Made by a program: the position numbers and the translations under genes. Below are positions 1-9,949 of a stretch of 53,099 bases of DNA, in pieces. Below the pieces are notes generated by a model that worked only from the letters and a program-made list of their open reading frames with translations, ran no database searches and was not told the origin of the DNA. The stretch's first letter is position 1; every line of letters starts with the position of its first letter. This DNA is from Candidatus Moduliflexus flocculans (GTDB taxonomy: Bacteria; Moduliflexota; Moduliflexia; Moduliflexales; Moduliflexaceae): the NCBI GenBank assembly GCA_000739515.1, contig DF820459.1, positions 88,147-141,245 of the forward strand, given 5' to 3'.

Positions 1-2
1 AA

Positions 3-440
3 GAACAGGTCGACCACGCCAAAGCCGTCGGTCAGACGGCCCTCTCGCCCGATGAGATCACCCACTTTCAGACCCAGTATCGCGGGATCGTTGACCAGGC
101 GTTGCAGCCGTATCTGATGACACCGCCTGCGACCAAGCCGCCGACACGCGGTCGGCAGAAACAATCCAAGACGAAGAACTTGCTGGATCGCTTTGACCGG
201 TATCAGACCGAGACACTGCGGTTTATGACGGACTTTCGCGTCCCGTTTGACAACAATCTCGCCGAACGCGATCTCCGCATGATCAAAGTCAAACAGAAGA
301 TTTCGGGTACCTTTCGTTCTCCAGAGGGTACCCGCGCATTCTGTCGCATTCGTGGCTTTATTTCAACGATCAAAAAACAGGGGAAGAACGTCCTTGAAGC
401 CTTGACAAACACCTTCAAGGCTCTCCCCAATACAACATAG
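3..440 (+). CDS. IS66-family transposase, C-terminal part (cut by window edge)
   Basis: This frame is open from the left edge of the window to a TAG at 438-440, so only the last ~145 codons are present. The segment PFDNNLAERDLRMIKVKQKI is typical of the end of the IS66 DDE catalytic domain, where the Glu of NLAERDLR is the last acidic catalytic residue. It is followed by the usual tail (SGTFRSPEGTRAFCRIRGF, then a KKQGKNVLEAL helix). The protein would cut and join transposon ends. An internal ATG at 102 is not the start. The right inverted repeat of the element was not identified in the following 130 bases. Whether the element is intact cannot be judged from this fragment. Confidence 0.85.
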   Translation, partial: EQVDHAKAVGQTALSPDEITHFQTQYRGIVDQALQPYLMTPPATKPPTRGRQKQSKTKNLLDRFDRYQTETLRFMTDFRVPFDNNLAERDLRMIKVKQKISGTFRSPEGTRAFCRIRGFISTIKKQGKNVLEALTNTFKALPNTT

Positions 441-471
441 GCTGTGTAGTTACATTGTTACAAGGATTATC

Positions 472-530
472 GTATCGCCAACATTCTTGTCAGCCTCTGT
501 TGGCAGCGCCGACGAGGACGTCGGCGGTAC
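472..530. repeat. Dispersed 59-bp palindrome, copy 1
   Basis: An imperfect inverted repeat whose right half reads GCCGACGAGGACGTCGGCGG and ends in TAC. Copies of similar length occur at 7018-7076 and 13662-13722. This copy sits between the transposase end and the first histidine kinase. It looks like a REP- or MITE-type element. The left arm is more degraded here than in copy 2. Confidence 0.7.
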
Positions 531-575
531 AAAGAATTTCGCGGACAATGCAATATGGGCGTCAAGCTGTAAGTT

Positions 576-3296
576 ATGAAACTTCGATATAAGCTCCTCA
601 TTAGCTATTTGATGATCGGCCTGCTGCCGCTGCTGAGCATCGGGATTTACGCGAATACGCGGTTGCGCGACGAACAATTCCGCGCCATTTCCGAATCGTA
701 TTTGACGCAGTTGGCGCAGATTGACATTACGCTGTCGAATTTTCTGCGCGATGTTGAAGCGGATGTCGCCACATTAGCCGCGGATCCAATTGTTCGAACG
801 AAAGACGATCGCGAGTTCACAAACTTTTTGCAGCAGGCCGACCCCGCCACGTTTGTCTATCGAATTGGCGCGGTTGAACAAGAGATTATTGACACGTTTC
901 TCCGCTACCAGGAACAGCATCTCTATGCCAATTCTGTCTATATGGGGCGCTCAAACGGCGCATTTGTCCGCTCACGTAAACGCGCCGCCGCCACGCAGTA
1001 TGACCCCCGCGAACGACCCTGGTATCAGTTAGCCGTCAGCCAGCCAGATCGGGCGATGCGAACCGCGCCCTATCGCTCGGTCACGACCGATGAGATTAAT
1101 CTTGGAATTGTCAAAGCGCTTGTGGATGACCAGAACGTTGTCTTTGGCGTGGTGGGTGTGGACATCACCTTGCAAGGTCTGACGGCGGTCGTGGCGCAGA
1201 CCGAAATTGGGCAAGATCAATACATCTTTCTGCTTGATGAGCAAGGCATCATTCTTTCCAATCCAGACCCGGCGCGGCGGTTTCAATCATATCGCGCGGC
1301 AGGATTGAACGCATTCGAGCAGGTGATGACGCAAGCTCGCGGCTACCTGACCTTCGTTGATAAGGGGCAAACGAATTATGCGTTTTTTCTCACGTCCCCT
1401 TATCTGAAATGGAAAATCTGCGCCGTCGTCCCTGCGCAAATCATCACGCACGCCTCTCGTCATTTAGTGAATACGATGATGATCATTATCGGCGTAACGC
1501 TCTGTGTCGGCATGATGCTCGCTTATGTCGTGGCGCAGCGGATTGTGACGCCGATCAATTCGCTGATTCAAAGCATTGCGCTGCTCGCGTCGGAACTTCG
1601 AAAACATCAGCCATTTCGCCGCGTCAATATTCGAACGCATGATGAAATCGAGCAATTGGGCGAAGCGTTTAATGCGATGGGCGCGCAACTCTCCGAGGCA
1701 GATCGCGAATTAGAAGCGTATCGTCAGAATCTTGAGCAGATCGTCGCGCAGCGCACCGCCCAATTGACGGAGGCGAACGCGCAACTCTCGCAGGAAATTG
1801 TCACGCGCACAGAGGTCGAGCAAGAATTGCGTCGCGCCCAGGAGCTTGCGTTGCAAGCGAAAAATGCGGCGGAAACCGCGAATCAGGCCAAAAGCGAGTT
1901 TTTAGCCAATATGAGCCACGAGCTCCGCACGCCGCTGAATGGCATTCTTGGTTACGCGCAATTGCTCCGGCGGGAAAAAGGATTAAACGAATTTCAGGAA
2001 AAAGGGCTGGACATTATCGAGCGTAGCGGCAATCACCTGTTACAACTCATTAATGATGTGTTGGACGTGTCGAAAATCGAAGCCCGCAAAATGGAGTTGG
2101 TGGCGGTGACGTTTCAATTTCCGGCATTTTTACAGGAAATCACGTCAATGATTCGCATTCAGGCCGAGCAAAAAGGATTGACCTTTCATTGCGATCTTGC
2201 GCCAGAATTGCCGCACGTTGTCTGCGCCGATAAACACCGGCTTGAGCAAATTCTGTTAAATTTGCTTGGCAATGCGCTGAAATTTACCGATCATGGCGCG
2301 GTGAGTCTGCGCGTCTCTGAGTTGCGCCAATCGAGCGAGCGCCATGAGGCTGAAACAGTTCGGACGTATTGTTTTCAGGTTGAAGATACCGGGATCGGCA
2401 TTCCGCAAAAAAATTTGGAAGATATTTTTTTAGCCTTCAAACAAGTCGGCGAACATGCGCGGATGCGGGAAGGCACGGGGTTGGGATTAGCCATCAGCCG
2501 CAAACTCGTTGAAATGATGGGAGGCGAATTGCGAGCGCACAGCGTGGTCGGGCAAGGCAGCGCGTTTTCGTTTACGCTGCCTCTTCAAGAAGCATCTGAC
2601 GAACATCTACCTGAAGTCGTTGAAACACAAGCAATTATCGGGTATCAGGGGGAGCGCCGCAAAATTCTGGTGGTGGACGATAAATGGGAAAATCGTGTGC
2701 TGTTGGTCAGCCTCTTGCTGCCGCTTGGATTTGACGTGCAGGAAGCCGAAGATGGGTACGATGGCCTTCAAAAGACCGGAGAATTTCGACCGGATCTGAT
2801 TTTTATGGATTTGATCATGCCGGTCATGGACGGGTTCGAAGCCACGCGCCAGATTCGGCAAACGCCGGCGCTCGCCGCCACGAAAATTATCGCGGTTTCT
2901 GCCAGCACCGTGATTCCGTCGCATAAAATTACGTCGGAATATGGTTGCGATGATTACCTTCTCAAACCGGTTCACATGCAAGATGTGTTAGAAAAAATCG
3001 CCCTTCATCTTGGAATCATTTGGATATATGAAGGAGCGCAAAACACCGGTTTTTCCACGCTGCCGAATGATCGAGAAGCAGACGCGCAAAAATTGATCGC
3101 CCCGCCTCCAGATGAGATTAATCTCCTGCACGCCAGCGTGTTAGATGGAGACGTGCAGCAGGTGCACGCCCGCTTAGAAATAATGGTTCGCCATGACCAG
3201 CGTTATCGCCCGTTTGCCGAACAGGTGCTGGAACGGCTTAAAACATTTGATGAAGATAGGTTGTGTGAATTTTTGCAACAATATCTGGGAGGATGA
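576..3296 (+). CDS. Hybrid sensor histidine kinase (Cache-HAMP-HisKA-HATPase-REC)
   Basis: A 906-residue membrane sensor kinase. A first hydrophobic helix (residues ~6-25) and a second (~297-320) bracket a ~270-residue extracytoplasmic region resembling a double-Cache ligand sensor. HAMP (~320-375) and a coiled coil follow. The dimerisation domain has the phospho-accepting His448 in [19 protein letters not shown]. The ATPase domain contains [15 protein letters not shown] and [10 protein letters not shown] receiver (~705-820) keeps its DD pair, the phosphorylatable Asp745 in FMDLIMP and the Lys of LLKP. The last ~80 residues are helical and unassigned. It overlaps the next kinase by four bases (ATGA at 3293-3296), so the two should be co-translated. 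No clear Shine-Dalgarno precedes the ATG. The ligand is unknown. Confidence 0.9.
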   Translation: MKLRYKLLISYLMIGLLPLLSIGIYANTRLRDEQFRAISESYLTQLAQIDITLSNFLRDVEADVATLAADPIVRTKDDREFTNFLQQADPATFVYRIGAVEQEIIDTFLRYQEQHLYANSVYMGRSNGAFVRSRKRAAATQYDPRERPWYQLAVSQPDRAMRTAPYRSVTTDEINLGIVKALVDDQNVVFGVVGVDITLQGLTAVVAQTEIGQDQYIFLLDEQGIILSNPDPARRFQSYRAAGLNAFEQVMTQARGYLTFVDKGQTNYAFFLTSPYLKWKICAVVPAQIITHASRHLVNTMMIIIGVTLCVGMMLAYVVAQRIVTPINSLIQSIALLASELRKHQPFRRVNIRTHDEIEQLGEAFNAMGAQLSEADRELEAYRQNLEQIVAQRTAQLTEANAQLSQEIVTRTEVEQELRRAQELALQAKNAAETANQAKSEFLANMSHELRTPLNGILGYAQLLRREKGLNEFQEKGLDIIERSGNHLLQLINDVLDVSKIEARKMELVAVTFQFPAFLQEITSMIRIQAEQKGLTFHCDLAPELPHVVCADKHRLEQILLNLLGNALKFTDHGAVSLRVSELRQSSERHEAETVRTYCFQVEDTGIGIPQKNLEDIFLAFKQVGEHARMREGTGLGLAISRKLVEMMGGELRAHSVVGQGSAFSFTLPLQEASDEHLPEVVETQAIIGYQGERRKILVVDDKWENRVLLVSLLLPLGFDVQEAEDGYDGLQKTGEFRPDLIFMDLIMPVMDGFEATRQIRQTPALAATKIIAVSASTVIPSHKITSEYGCDDYLLKPVHMQDVLEKIALHLGIIWIYEGAQNTGFSTLPNDREADAQKLIAPPPDEINLLHASVLDGDVQQVHARLEIMVRHDQRYRPFAEQVLERLKTFDEDRLCEFLQQYLGG

Positions 3297-5248
3297 ACAT
3301 GGATTTAGAACAGACCACCATTCTGGCGGTTGATGATAACCCCACGAATTTAGAAGCCTTGTTTGACTTTCTTACGCGGCACGGCTGCACGGTGCTGCTC
3401 AAAAGCGATGGCGCAAAAGCGATCGCGTTAGCGCAGCGACGGCGTCCGGATTTGATTTTGTTAGACATTGTCATGCCTGGCATGGATGGATTTGAAACCT
3501 GTCAGCGTTTGAAAGCGGATGAGGCGACGAAAGCGATTCCCGTTATTTTTATGAGCGCGTTGACCGATACCGTAGATAAAGTCAAAGGGTTTGCCGTGGG
3601 CGCAGTGGATTACATCACTAAGCCGTTTCAATATGAAAAAGTGTTGGCGCGGGTGAAAGCCCATTTGACGATCCAGAAATTACAGCGCGATCTGCAAGCC
3701 CAAAACGTCACGCTGCAAGAGCTTTTGGAACGAGAACACAGACTCCTGGACGAATTACGCTTGAATTTAAGCCTGGCGTTGCCGCATGAATTGCGCACGC
3801 CGTTGAGCGTCATCTCTGGCTTTGCGCAACTCCTGAAGATGCCAGAATTGGCAGAGAATCCCGCGAAGGTGATGGATTATGCGCAATACATTCATGCTAA
3901 TTCGCTGCGCTTGCAGCGTTTGATGGAAAATACGTTATTATACGCCCATTTAAAGCTCTTGAAATATGCCTCGCGCGACGGGATGAACTGGCCGGTTCAT
4001 GCAGGTATTAGCACAAAACGATTCGTGCAGGCGGTGGCGCAGCAATATGCGCAAGCCGCAGGCCGGGAGCGCGACCTGCGCTTAGAACTGAAGGACGCCT
4101 ATCTCTCGATTGCTCCCAATAATTTGAAAAAAATTCTCATGGAACTGCTTTCAAATGCGTTCAAATTTTCGGAACCAGGCATGCCTGTCACGATCTCGAC
4201 CTCGGTAAATGGGCATCTGTGCATTTTGAGTATCCGCGATCAGGGGCGCGGGATGACGCGGGAGCAAATCGAGAACATCGGGGCGTACATGCAATTTGAA
4301 CGCCGTGAATATGAACAGCAGGGGCTTGGATTGGGCATCATTATTGCGCAGTTATTAGTGCAATTGGAAGGCGGCCTGCTCTCAATAGACAGTCAGATTC
4401 ACAAAGGCACCACCGTCAGTTTGGTCGTCAATTGCACGACAGAACGCCCCGCTGTTCACACTCAGCGTTCGTGTTTGTGGTTTGCGGAATCGAATCTCGC
4501 GCAAAAATTTCATGCGACAGGGGAACAGCGCGTTATCGGATATCGGTGGAGAAAAATGTCTGATGCGCCGGGCCTGCCGGAAACCGCGCCTCTTCAAACG
4601 CTTCACGCCGCAGCCCAGCCCCCGACAATTTTAGTGATTGACGCCAATCAACAGAATCGCAATGAATTAACGCAATTGCTCACTCCATTGGGTTTTCATG
4701 TGCTTGAAGCCGTTGATAGCGCTGAAGGCTTGAATATGATTTTTGATTCTCATCCGGCTCTGATTCTGATTGATTTTCAAACGTTGGAAATGGACGATTT
4801 TGAGTTAAGTCATCAAATTCGCCAGGTCGCCGTTGTGCCGCCGATCAAAATTCTGGCGGTCACCGATATGCTTCCTGCGATAGAACAACCGAAACAACTC
4901 GCCGCCGTTTGCGATGCGCTTCTCGCCATCCCGCTCGATTCGCAAAGCATTCTGGCCGAAATCCAACGGCTGCTTGGCCTGGAAACGATTATTCCGTCCG
5001 AGCCGTTGGCTGAACTGGAATCGCTGGCGTCTCCATCGCTTCTCGTATTGGAAACATTGAAACAGTTTGCGCTGATCGCCGATGTTTACGCATTTGAGCA
5101 ACTGGTCGAAGCCTCTTGTCTGGAAAATCCCGAGCTGAATCCATTTGCCGAACGGCTGCTCTCTCTGATGAAAGATTTTCAATTCAGCCAGATTCTGCGG
5201 ATTTTGGATGTGTGTATCAGACAAAAGACCTCCTCTCAAGAGTGCTAA
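3293..5248 (+). CDS. Response-regulator/histidine kinase hybrid (REC-HisKA-HATPase-degenerate REC)
   Basis: A 651-residue soluble protein with no membrane segments. The N-terminal receiver is intact ([16 protein letters not shown], Lys in ITKPF). A helical linker follows, then a HisKA domain with His165 in [10 protein letters not shown] and an ATPase domain with LLSNAFKFS and [12 protein letters not shown]. The C-terminal receiver-like domain is degenerate: the acidic pair reads IDAN instead of DD, and the conserved Lys near its end is absent (LAIPLD), although an Asp remains at LILIDFQ. That domain therefore probably binds rather than accepts phosphate. The architecture fits a partner receiving phosphate from the membrane kinase just upstream, with which it overlaps by four bases. 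Output target unknown. Confidence 0.85.
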   Translation: MNMDLEQTTILAVDDNPTNLEALFDFLTRHGCTVLLKSDGAKAIALAQRRRPDLILLDIVMPGMDGFETCQRLKADEATKAIPVIFMSALTDTVDKVKGFAVGAVDYITKPFQYEKVLARVKAHLTIQKLQRDLQAQNVTLQELLEREHRLLDELRLNLSLALPHELRTPLSVISGFAQLLKMPELAENPAKVMDYAQYIHANSLRLQRLMENTLLYAHLKLLKYASRDGMNWPVHAGISTKRFVQAVAQQYAQAAGRERDLRLELKDAYLSIAPNNLKKILMELLSNAFKFSEPGMPVTISTSVNGHLCILSIRDQGRGMTREQIENIGAYMQFERREYEQQGLGLGIIIAQLLVQLEGGLLSIDSQIHKGTTVSLVVNCTTERPAVHTQRSCLWFAESNLAQKFHATGEQRVIGYRWRKMSDAPGLPETAPLQTLHAAAQPPTILVIDANQQNRNELTQLLTPLGFHVLEAVDSAEGLNMIFDSHPALILIDFQTLEMDDFELSHQIRQVAVVPPIKILAVTDMLPAIEQPKQLAAVCDALLAIPLDSQSILAEIQRLLGLETIIPSEPLAELESLASPSLLVLETLKQFALIADVYAFEQLVEASCLENPELNPFAERLLSLMKDFQFSQILRILDVCIRQKTSSQEC

Positions 5249-5288
5249 TACCAATGGTGATAAAAAAGATCATCGCCGTTTCATCATG

Positions 5289-5317
5289 GTAGAGACGCCA
5301 CGCCGGGGCGTCTCTAC
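5289..5317. repeat. GTAGAGACG hairpin element, copy 1
   Basis: An inverted repeat with arms GTAGAGACGCC and GGCGTCTCTAC and a short loop. Related hairpins sit at 8778-8805 and 47654-47682. It lies between two convergent genes and could act as a bidirectional terminator, although no strong T-run follows on either strand. The same arms at three unrelated loci suggest a dispersed element. Confidence 0.65.
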
Positions 5318-5349
5318 AGGGGTTGGGGTCTCTTCAGATGCCAGTGGCA

Positions 5350-6894
5350 TTACATTGATTTTTTCGGCCTGCCGAGCAACGTGACGTGCTTGCGCAGATG
5401 ATCGCGGACAAGCTGGTAATGTGTCTCTTCGTGCGTAAACAGGGCGCGGTAGAACTGTTCGCGGAGAGCGGCATCCTGCGCGACAAAGCCGTAAATAATA
5501 TGAATCAACTGTCGCGATTCCGCCTGTACGAGATAGTGCGGCAGATCGGCGTCGCTGAGGCTGTCGAGCGCCGGAATTTTTGAAAAATCGGCGGTGATGT
5601 GGTAAAACTTCAACGCTTCAGGATAATTCTCCAGCGCGACCTGATGAATCTGGCGATATAACGCCGGTTCTTTTATCGCAATCGTTCGCACTGCTTCCAG
5701 CCATGACGTTCCGGCGGTTTTCACATGCAGCCGCCCGTTCGTCCATTTGCCAATCGCCGGATACGCCGAAAATTTATCGCTGCCGGAATGAATCGAAACT
5801 TTATAATTGTCATAGGTTTTAGCAATCTGACAATGCACCGCGAATTGCCGCTCAAATTCGCTTAAATCGCCGATATAATCAATCGCTTTCTGGAATTCGC
5901 CGATAAAACGCGGCGCTAACGAATCCACCACCACGCCGAGATGCGTGAGTTCCTGGATGATAAACAGATGATGCTGCGGCACGGTCGGCGCGTCGGTTTC
6001 ATCAATGGACATCTCGAAGTCGAAATTCCCCGCGCCGCGCCGCTCAACCAGCAGATCATAGACCTGTTTCACAAAGCGAATCGCCTCCAAATACATCACG
6101 CAGCAGCGATGCAGTTCGACCGCGTCGAATGAGAGGCTTGAGCCGTCGTTCAGCGTGATGGGCGCGGCAAGATAGGCGCGTTCTAAGCGCTGCCGCTCAT
6201 CTGCCGGCACATTCGCATACGCCGCCGCTAAATCTGCGTCTGACCATTGCGCTGCTTTCGCGTTCATGACTTCGCTCAAATCGAGCGTAATCATCGTCGC
6301 GCCGCAGCGCAGCGCCATTTCGATGTCAGGAATGTTTTTCAAATGATCGCCGTCAAAGCCGAATCCGTCCTCGTATCCTTCTTGAAACACAGCGAATGTC
6401 GCGGCATCCACCACCTCCTGATACGTGCGTTTCGTGAAATTGAGTTCGCGGATGGATTGCTGCGCTAACACCGGAAAAATATCGTAGTCTCTGACCGCGC
6501 GGATATGCGCCGGATTCGCTAATCCGAGCCGGTCGCCCGTGCCAATGGTGGCATCTTTGCCTTTCAAGGACTTCGGCGCAGTCCAGGGAAACGCCTTGCG
6601 GAGAAACGCCGCAAGTTCCGGCGTCTCGTCGCTTCTGGCGATGGCATAGCCGTCCGCCTGCTCGACTATTCCCGGAAAATCGGCAAAATCGTTCGCGTCC
6701 TGCGAGACTTTAATGACGATTTTTTTGAAGGCCGCCTCGTCGCGATAGACAAAAAACAACGATTTGCCCTGCCGCCGCAGCGACGCGAGATAGACGCCCT
6801 GATCAATTGCGCCTTCAAAGCGGCGCGTCTGGTCGAGCGGGCTGTGAAACAGATCATGGGTTGAAACATACGCAAGCAGTGTTTGTGTATTCAT
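5350..6894 (-). CDS. uxaE: Tagaturonate/fructuronate epimerase-like protein (UxaE family)
   Basis: A 514-residue protein with features I associate with the UxaE family: GTGDRLGLANPAHI near residue 120, SIHSGSDKFSAYPAIG near residue 370 and KTAGTSWLEAVR shortly after. Family members interconvert D-tagaturonate and D-fructuronate, linking galacturonate and glucuronate catabolism. His/Asp/Glu metal ligands are plausible (SIDETD, SIHSGSDK), but exact assignments are from memory. The gene stands alone on the minus strand between plus-strand kinases and gdhA, with no other uronate genes beside it. Start taken at the ATG 6892-6894; no strong ribosome binding site is visible. Family identification is fairly sure, substrate less so. 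Confidence 0.75.
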   Translation of the reverse strand: MNTQTLLAYVSTHDLFHSPLDQTRRFEGAIDQGVYLASLRRQGKSLFFVYRDEAAFKKIVIKVSQDANDFADFPGIVEQADGYAIARSDETPELAAFLRKAFPWTAPKSLKGKDATIGTGDRLGLANPAHIRAVRDYDIFPVLAQQSIRELNFTKRTYQEVVDAATFAVFQEGYEDGFGFDGDHLKNIPDIEMALRCGATMITLDLSEVMNAKAAQWSDADLAAAYANVPADERQRLERAYLAAPITLNDGSSLSFDAVELHRCCVMYLEAIRFVKQVYDLLVERRGAGNFDFEMSIDETDAPTVPQHHLFIIQELTHLGVVVDSLAPRFIGEFQKAIDYIGDLSEFERQFAVHCQIAKTYDNYKVSIHSGSDKFSAYPAIGKWTNGRLHVKTAGTSWLEAVRTIAIKEPALYRQIHQVALENYPEALKFYHITADFSKIPALDSLSDADLPHYLVQAESRQLIHIIYGFVAQDAALREQFYRALFTHEETHYQLVRDHLRKHVTLLGRPKKSM

Positions 6895-6920
6895 CGGATT
6901 GTTTTGGAACGTTTAGAAAT

Positions 6921-6957
6921 GCTAAAGCTTGCTTTAGCGGTCAAAGCAAGCTTTGAC
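6921..6957. repeat. Paired small hairpins (GCTAAAGC / GTCAAAG type)
   Basis: Two adjoining palindromes, 6921-6938 (GCTAAAGCTTGCTTTAGC) and 6940-6957 (GTCAAAGCAAGCTTTGAC), followed by ACTCCTGAAAA. The second is related to the perfect palindrome at 37575-37606, which has the same AAAGCAAGCTTT core and the same ACTCCTG edge. A dispersed palindromic family is likely. Confidence 0.6.
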
Positions 6958-7276
6958 ACTCCTGAAAATTCACGATCGAGTGATCTTGTATTGGAACGTT
7001 AATTTTTAATAACCGACGTACCGCCGACATCCTCATCGGCCTCTATTTGAAACGCCGACGAGGACGTCGGCGGTACGAAGTACTCTTAAAAATTCATACA
7101 TGAAATCATGCTGCCGTGAATATCGCGAGGTAAAAAGTTCGCAAGAAAGAAATGTGAAAATATTCGGGCGGAATAATTTTCTTTGCATTATCCTCTTGAC
7201 ATGAGGAAATCCTTTTTTCTTAAGTTCACTTGCCTCGGAATCATTCTCGCGAAGCTCGTTTGGAGGGCGAATTTCG
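6958..7276. other. Gap between uxaE and gdhA: palindrome copy and possible promoter
   Basis: Contains palindrome copy 2 (listed separately). A TTGACA at ~7196-7201 lies upstream of an A/T-rich stretch and could be a -35 box for the gdhA transcript, but no convincing -10 follows at 16-18 bases. A minus-strand frame runs through the region, but its end is simply the translated palindrome, and I do not support it as a gene. Confidence 0.4.
7018..7076. repeat. Dispersed 59-bp palindrome, copy 2
   Basis: The best-preserved copy. The left arm starts GTACCGCCGACATCCTCATC and the right arm ends in GACGTCGGCGGTAC, so the two arms pair over about 23 bases around a short spacer. It has the same length as copy 1 at 472-530. 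It lies between divergent uxaE and gdhA, away from coding sequence. Confidence 0.75.
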
Positions 7277-7399
7277 ATGATGAAATTTCCGGGGATGGTA
7301 ATGAACATTCTATCAACGACTGATATGCCGAGAAAACGGCGGCAGGTCTGTGCCATTGTTCTCGCGTATCGCAACCGTCCGCATTGTGCGGGCATTTGA
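7277..7399 (+). CDS. Possible small leader ORF upstream of gdhA
   Basis: An unannotated 40-codon frame starting ATG at 7277, with a good GGAGGG at 7262-7267. It ends in TGA at 7397-7399, just before the gdhA ribosome binding site (AGGAGG, 7406-7411). The predicted peptide is basic in its second half (PRKRRQ) and matches no family I know. Its position suggests translational coupling or a leader role. It could equally be chance. Confidence 0.3.
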   Translation: MMKFPGMVMNILSTTDMPRKRRQVCAIVLAYRNRPHCAGI

Positions 7400-7419
7400 A
7401 AGGGCAGGAGGCTGTGCCA

Positions 7420-8763
7420 ATGAATAACTATGTAGAACGGGTTCTCAAAAATTTGCAAGAAACCTATCCCTGGGAAAAAGAATTCTTGCAAGCCGCGACC
7501 GAAGTCTTAAGTTCACTGAGCCTGGTGATGGATCGCGAATCAAAGTATGAACAAGCCAGAATTTTAGAGCGCATCGTCGAGCCGGAACGCACAATTTTGT
7601 TCCGCGTCGAATGGTTGGATGATAAAGGCCAGATTCAAGTGAATCGCGGCTATCGCGTCCAGTTCAACAGCGCCATTGGCCCATATAAAGGCGGCTTGCG
7701 TTTCCATCCATCTGTCAACCTCGGCATTCTCAAATTCTTAGGGTTCGAACAGATTTTCAAAAACAGCCTCACCGGTCTTCCAATGGGCGGCGGCAAAGGC
7801 GGCAGCAATTTTGATCCGAAAGGCAAATCCGACGCGGAAGTCATGAAGTTCTGCCAGAGTTTCATGCGCGAATTATATCGCCATGTTGGGCCGGATACCG
7901 ACGTGCCAGCGGGCGACATCGGCGTTGGCGGGCGTGAAATCGGCTATCTGTTCGGCCAATATAAAAAGATTGTCAATTCTTATGATTCCGTGCTGACCGG
8001 CAAAGGCTTGAATTGGGGCGGCAGCTTGATTCGCCCGGAAGCCACCGGCTACGGCAACGTCTATTTTGCCGAAGAAATGCTGAAAACCAGAGGCGAAGGC
8101 TTCGCCGGAAAGCGCGTTCTCGTGTCTGGTTCTGGCAACGTCGCGCAGTTCACGATTGAAAAAATCAATCAGTTGGGCGGCAAAGTCGTCTCCCTGTCGG
8201 ATTCGAACGGCTCGATTATTGACGAAGACGGCATTAATGAAGAAAAATGGATGTTTGTGATGGAATTGAAAAATATCCGTCGCGGACGCATTCAGGACTA
8301 TGTCGCGAAATTCCCGACCGCCAAATATTTCGAAAACAAACGTCCGTGGGGCTTGACCAAAGCCGAAGTCGCGCTGCCGTCAGCCACGCAGAACGAAATT
8401 TCCGCTGAAGACGCCAAAGCGCTTGTCGCCAATGGCTGCTACTGCGTATCGGAAGGCGCGAACATGCCGTCAACGCTCGAAGCGGTGGACGTGTTCCTGC
8501 AAAATAAAGTGCTGTACGGCCCTGGCAAAGCGGCCAACGCAGGCGGCGTGGCAACGTCCGGCCTGGAAATGTCGCAGAACGCCATGCGCTTGAACTGGAC
8601 GCGCGAAGAAGTGGACGCCAAACTGCATCAGATTATGGTCAACATTCACAAGGCCGCCGCGCAGGCCGCCGAAGAATTCGGCACGCCGGGCAATTACCTG
8701 AACGGCGCGAATATCGCTGGATTCCGCAAAGTGGCTGACGCCATGATCGATCTCGGCGTGTAA
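7420..8763 (+). CDS. gdhA: Glutamate dehydrogenase, NADP-type hexameric
   Basis: A 447-residue enzyme catalysing reductive amination of 2-oxoglutarate to glutamate, the ammonium-assimilating direction for NADP-type enzymes. Visible family features are the substrate-binding GPYKGGLRFHPSVN, the catalytic-Lys region PMGGGKGGSNFDPKGK, PAGDIGVGGREIGYLFGQYK, and the nucleotide-binding VSGSGNVAQF. Length matches the ~450-residue bacterial enzyme. I chose the ATG at 7420 because AGGAGG lies at 7406-7411, and an upstream ATG at 7384 would add 12 unrelated residues. It is followed by the two Nfn subunit genes, which could supply its NADPH. A hairpin (8778-8805) follows the stop. Confidence 0.95.
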   Translation: MNNYVERVLKNLQETYPWEKEFLQAATEVLSSLSLVMDRESKYEQARILERIVEPERTILFRVEWLDDKGQIQVNRGYRVQFNSAIGPYKGGLRFHPSVNLGILKFLGFEQIFKNSLTGLPMGGGKGGSNFDPKGKSDAEVMKFCQSFMRELYRHVGPDTDVPAGDIGVGGREIGYLFGQYKKIVNSYDSVLTGKGLNWGGSLIRPEATGYGNVYFAEEMLKTRGEGFAGKRVLVSGSGNVAQFTIEKINQLGGKVVSLSDSNGSIIDEDGINEEKWMFVMELKNIRRGRIQDYVAKFPTAKYFENKRPWGLTKAEVALPSATQNEISAEDAKALVANGCYCVSEGANMPSTLEAVDVFLQNKVLYGPGKAANAGGVATSGLEMSQNAMRLNWTREEVDAKLHQIMVNIHKAAAQAAEEFGTPGNYLNGANIAGFRKVADAMIDLGV

Positions 8764-8777
8764 GACCTATTCTTCTT

Positions 8778-8805
8778 GTAGAGACGCACGGCTGTGCGTC
8801 TCTAC
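8778..8805. repeat. GTAGAGACG hairpin element, copy 2
   Basis: A perfect palindrome with arms GTAGAGACGCAC and GTGCGTCTCTAC, 15 bases after the gdhA stop. It could terminate the gdhA message, although no T-run follows. It shares arms with the hairpins at 5289-5317 and 47654-47682. Confidence 0.65.
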
Positions 8806-8972
8806 GGTACATGTAAAAACAACACTTGTTGTTCTCTTCGCGTTCTCCCTCTTATTCGAACAACCTGTTTCGACCATGCGATAGTATTTCAGATCGCCAG
8901 AATAGCAAGCAATTATGTTCATCATGCCGATTTTGAACAGATTGACATTGTTGAACGAGTAAAAAAATCATT

Positions 8973-9818
8973 ATGCCTACAATTATTCAAAAACGCATGT
9001 TATCGCCGAATGTCGGCTGGCTTGAAGTTGAAGTCCCGCAGATCGCCAAAAAACGCAAAGCCGGGCAGTTCGTGATTTTACGCATTGATGAGCAGGGCGA
9101 GCGGATTCCGCTGACCATCGCCGATTCCAATCCTGAAAAAGGCACGATCACCTTGATTTGCCAGTCTATCGGCAAAACCAGCACGCAGCTCAATTCGTTG
9201 CAAACGGGCGACACGATTCGGGATATTGCCGGGCCGCTCGGTCAGCCGTCGCATCTCGAAAATTTCGGCACAGCGGTCTGCGTCGGCGGCGGCGTGGGCA
9301 TTGCCGTGACCTATCCGATTGCCAAAGCCCTCAAAGAGCTTGGCAATACCGTGATTTCGATTCTCGGAGCGCGGACGAAAGACCTCCTGATTTTGGAAGA
9401 CGAAATGCGCAGCGCGAGCAACGAAGTCCGCATCGCGACCGATGACGGCAGTTACGGCGTCAAAGGCTTTGTCACCGATCAACTGAAAGCGTTGATTCAG
9501 GAACGCCCGGTGCATTTCGTGTTAGCCATCGGCCCGACAATCATGATGAAAGCCGTCAGCAACGTCACGCGCGAATTCGGCATCAAAACGATGGTCAGCC
9601 TGAATTCGATTATGATTGACGGCACAGGGATGTGCGGCGGCTGCCGCGTCACGGTCGGCGGACGCGCCAAATTCGTCTGCGTGGATGGCCCGGAATTCGA
9701 CGGTCATCAGGTAGATTTCGACGAACTGATGCTGCGCCAGCGGATGTATCTGACTGAAGAAAAACAGTCGTTAGACCAGTTTCATCAATGCCAATTAGAC
9801 GCGCAGTTATCGAAATAA
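8973..9818 (+). CDS. nfnA: NADH-dependent ferredoxin:NADP+ oxidoreductase, subunit A
   Basis: A 281-residue ferredoxin-NADP reductase-type subunit binding FAD and a [2Fe-2S] cluster. FAD-binding barrel at residues ~1-100 (KAGQFVILR, RIPLTIAD), NAD-binding fold from CVGGGVGIA, and a C-terminal cysteine cluster GTGMCGGCRV plus FVCVDGPEFDGH. In Nfn this subunit takes electrons from NADH and works with NfnB to make NADPH from NADH plus reduced ferredoxin by electron bifurcation. The homologous SudB of sulfide dehydrogenase cannot be excluded from sequence alone. No Shine-Dalgarno is visible before the ATG. nfnB follows after 131 bases containing an inverted repeat. Confidence 0.88.
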   Translation: MPTIIQKRMLSPNVGWLEVEVPQIAKKRKAGQFVILRIDEQGERIPLTIADSNPEKGTITLICQSIGKTSTQLNSLQTGDTIRDIAGPLGQPSHLENFGTAVCVGGGVGIAVTYPIAKALKELGNTVISILGARTKDLLILEDEMRSASNEVRIATDDGSYGVKGFVTDQLKALIQERPVHFVLAIGPTIMMKAVSNVTREFGIKTMVSLNSIMIDGTGMCGGCRVTVGGRAKFVCVDGPEFDGHQVDFDELMLRQRMYLTEEKQSLDQFHQCQLDAQLSK

Positions 9819-9825
9819 TTATTTA

Positions 9826-9926
9826 ACCACAACGAATAAAAACGACAACGAATGAAAGAAAACAACGAATCGGTGGCGCGAGGCGGCTCAAATTCGTTTC
9901 CTTCTCCTATTCGTTGTAGTTTTTAT
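9826..9926. repeat. Imperfect inverted repeat between nfnA and nfnB
   Basis: Left part ACCACAACGAATAAAAACGA and right part TATTCGTTGTAGTTTTTAT can pair imperfectly around a ~60-base centre that repeats ACAACGAAT. It is similar in style to the CCACGAAACACACGAA elements at 17563-17640 and 51063-51110. It separates two genes expected to be co-expressed, so it might set their expression ratio. Confidence 0.45.
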
Positions 9927-9949
9927 CAGGCTCTGAAACGCACCTATCA

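Noticed and set aside
7033..7491. Minus-strand 152-codon frame between uxaE and gdhA
   Set aside because: Its start overlaps gdhA coding sequence and its end is the translated palindrome; no conserved residues.
8234..8621. Minus-strand frames inside gdhA
   Set aside because: They mirror the codon pattern of gdhA and show no motif; treated as shadows.
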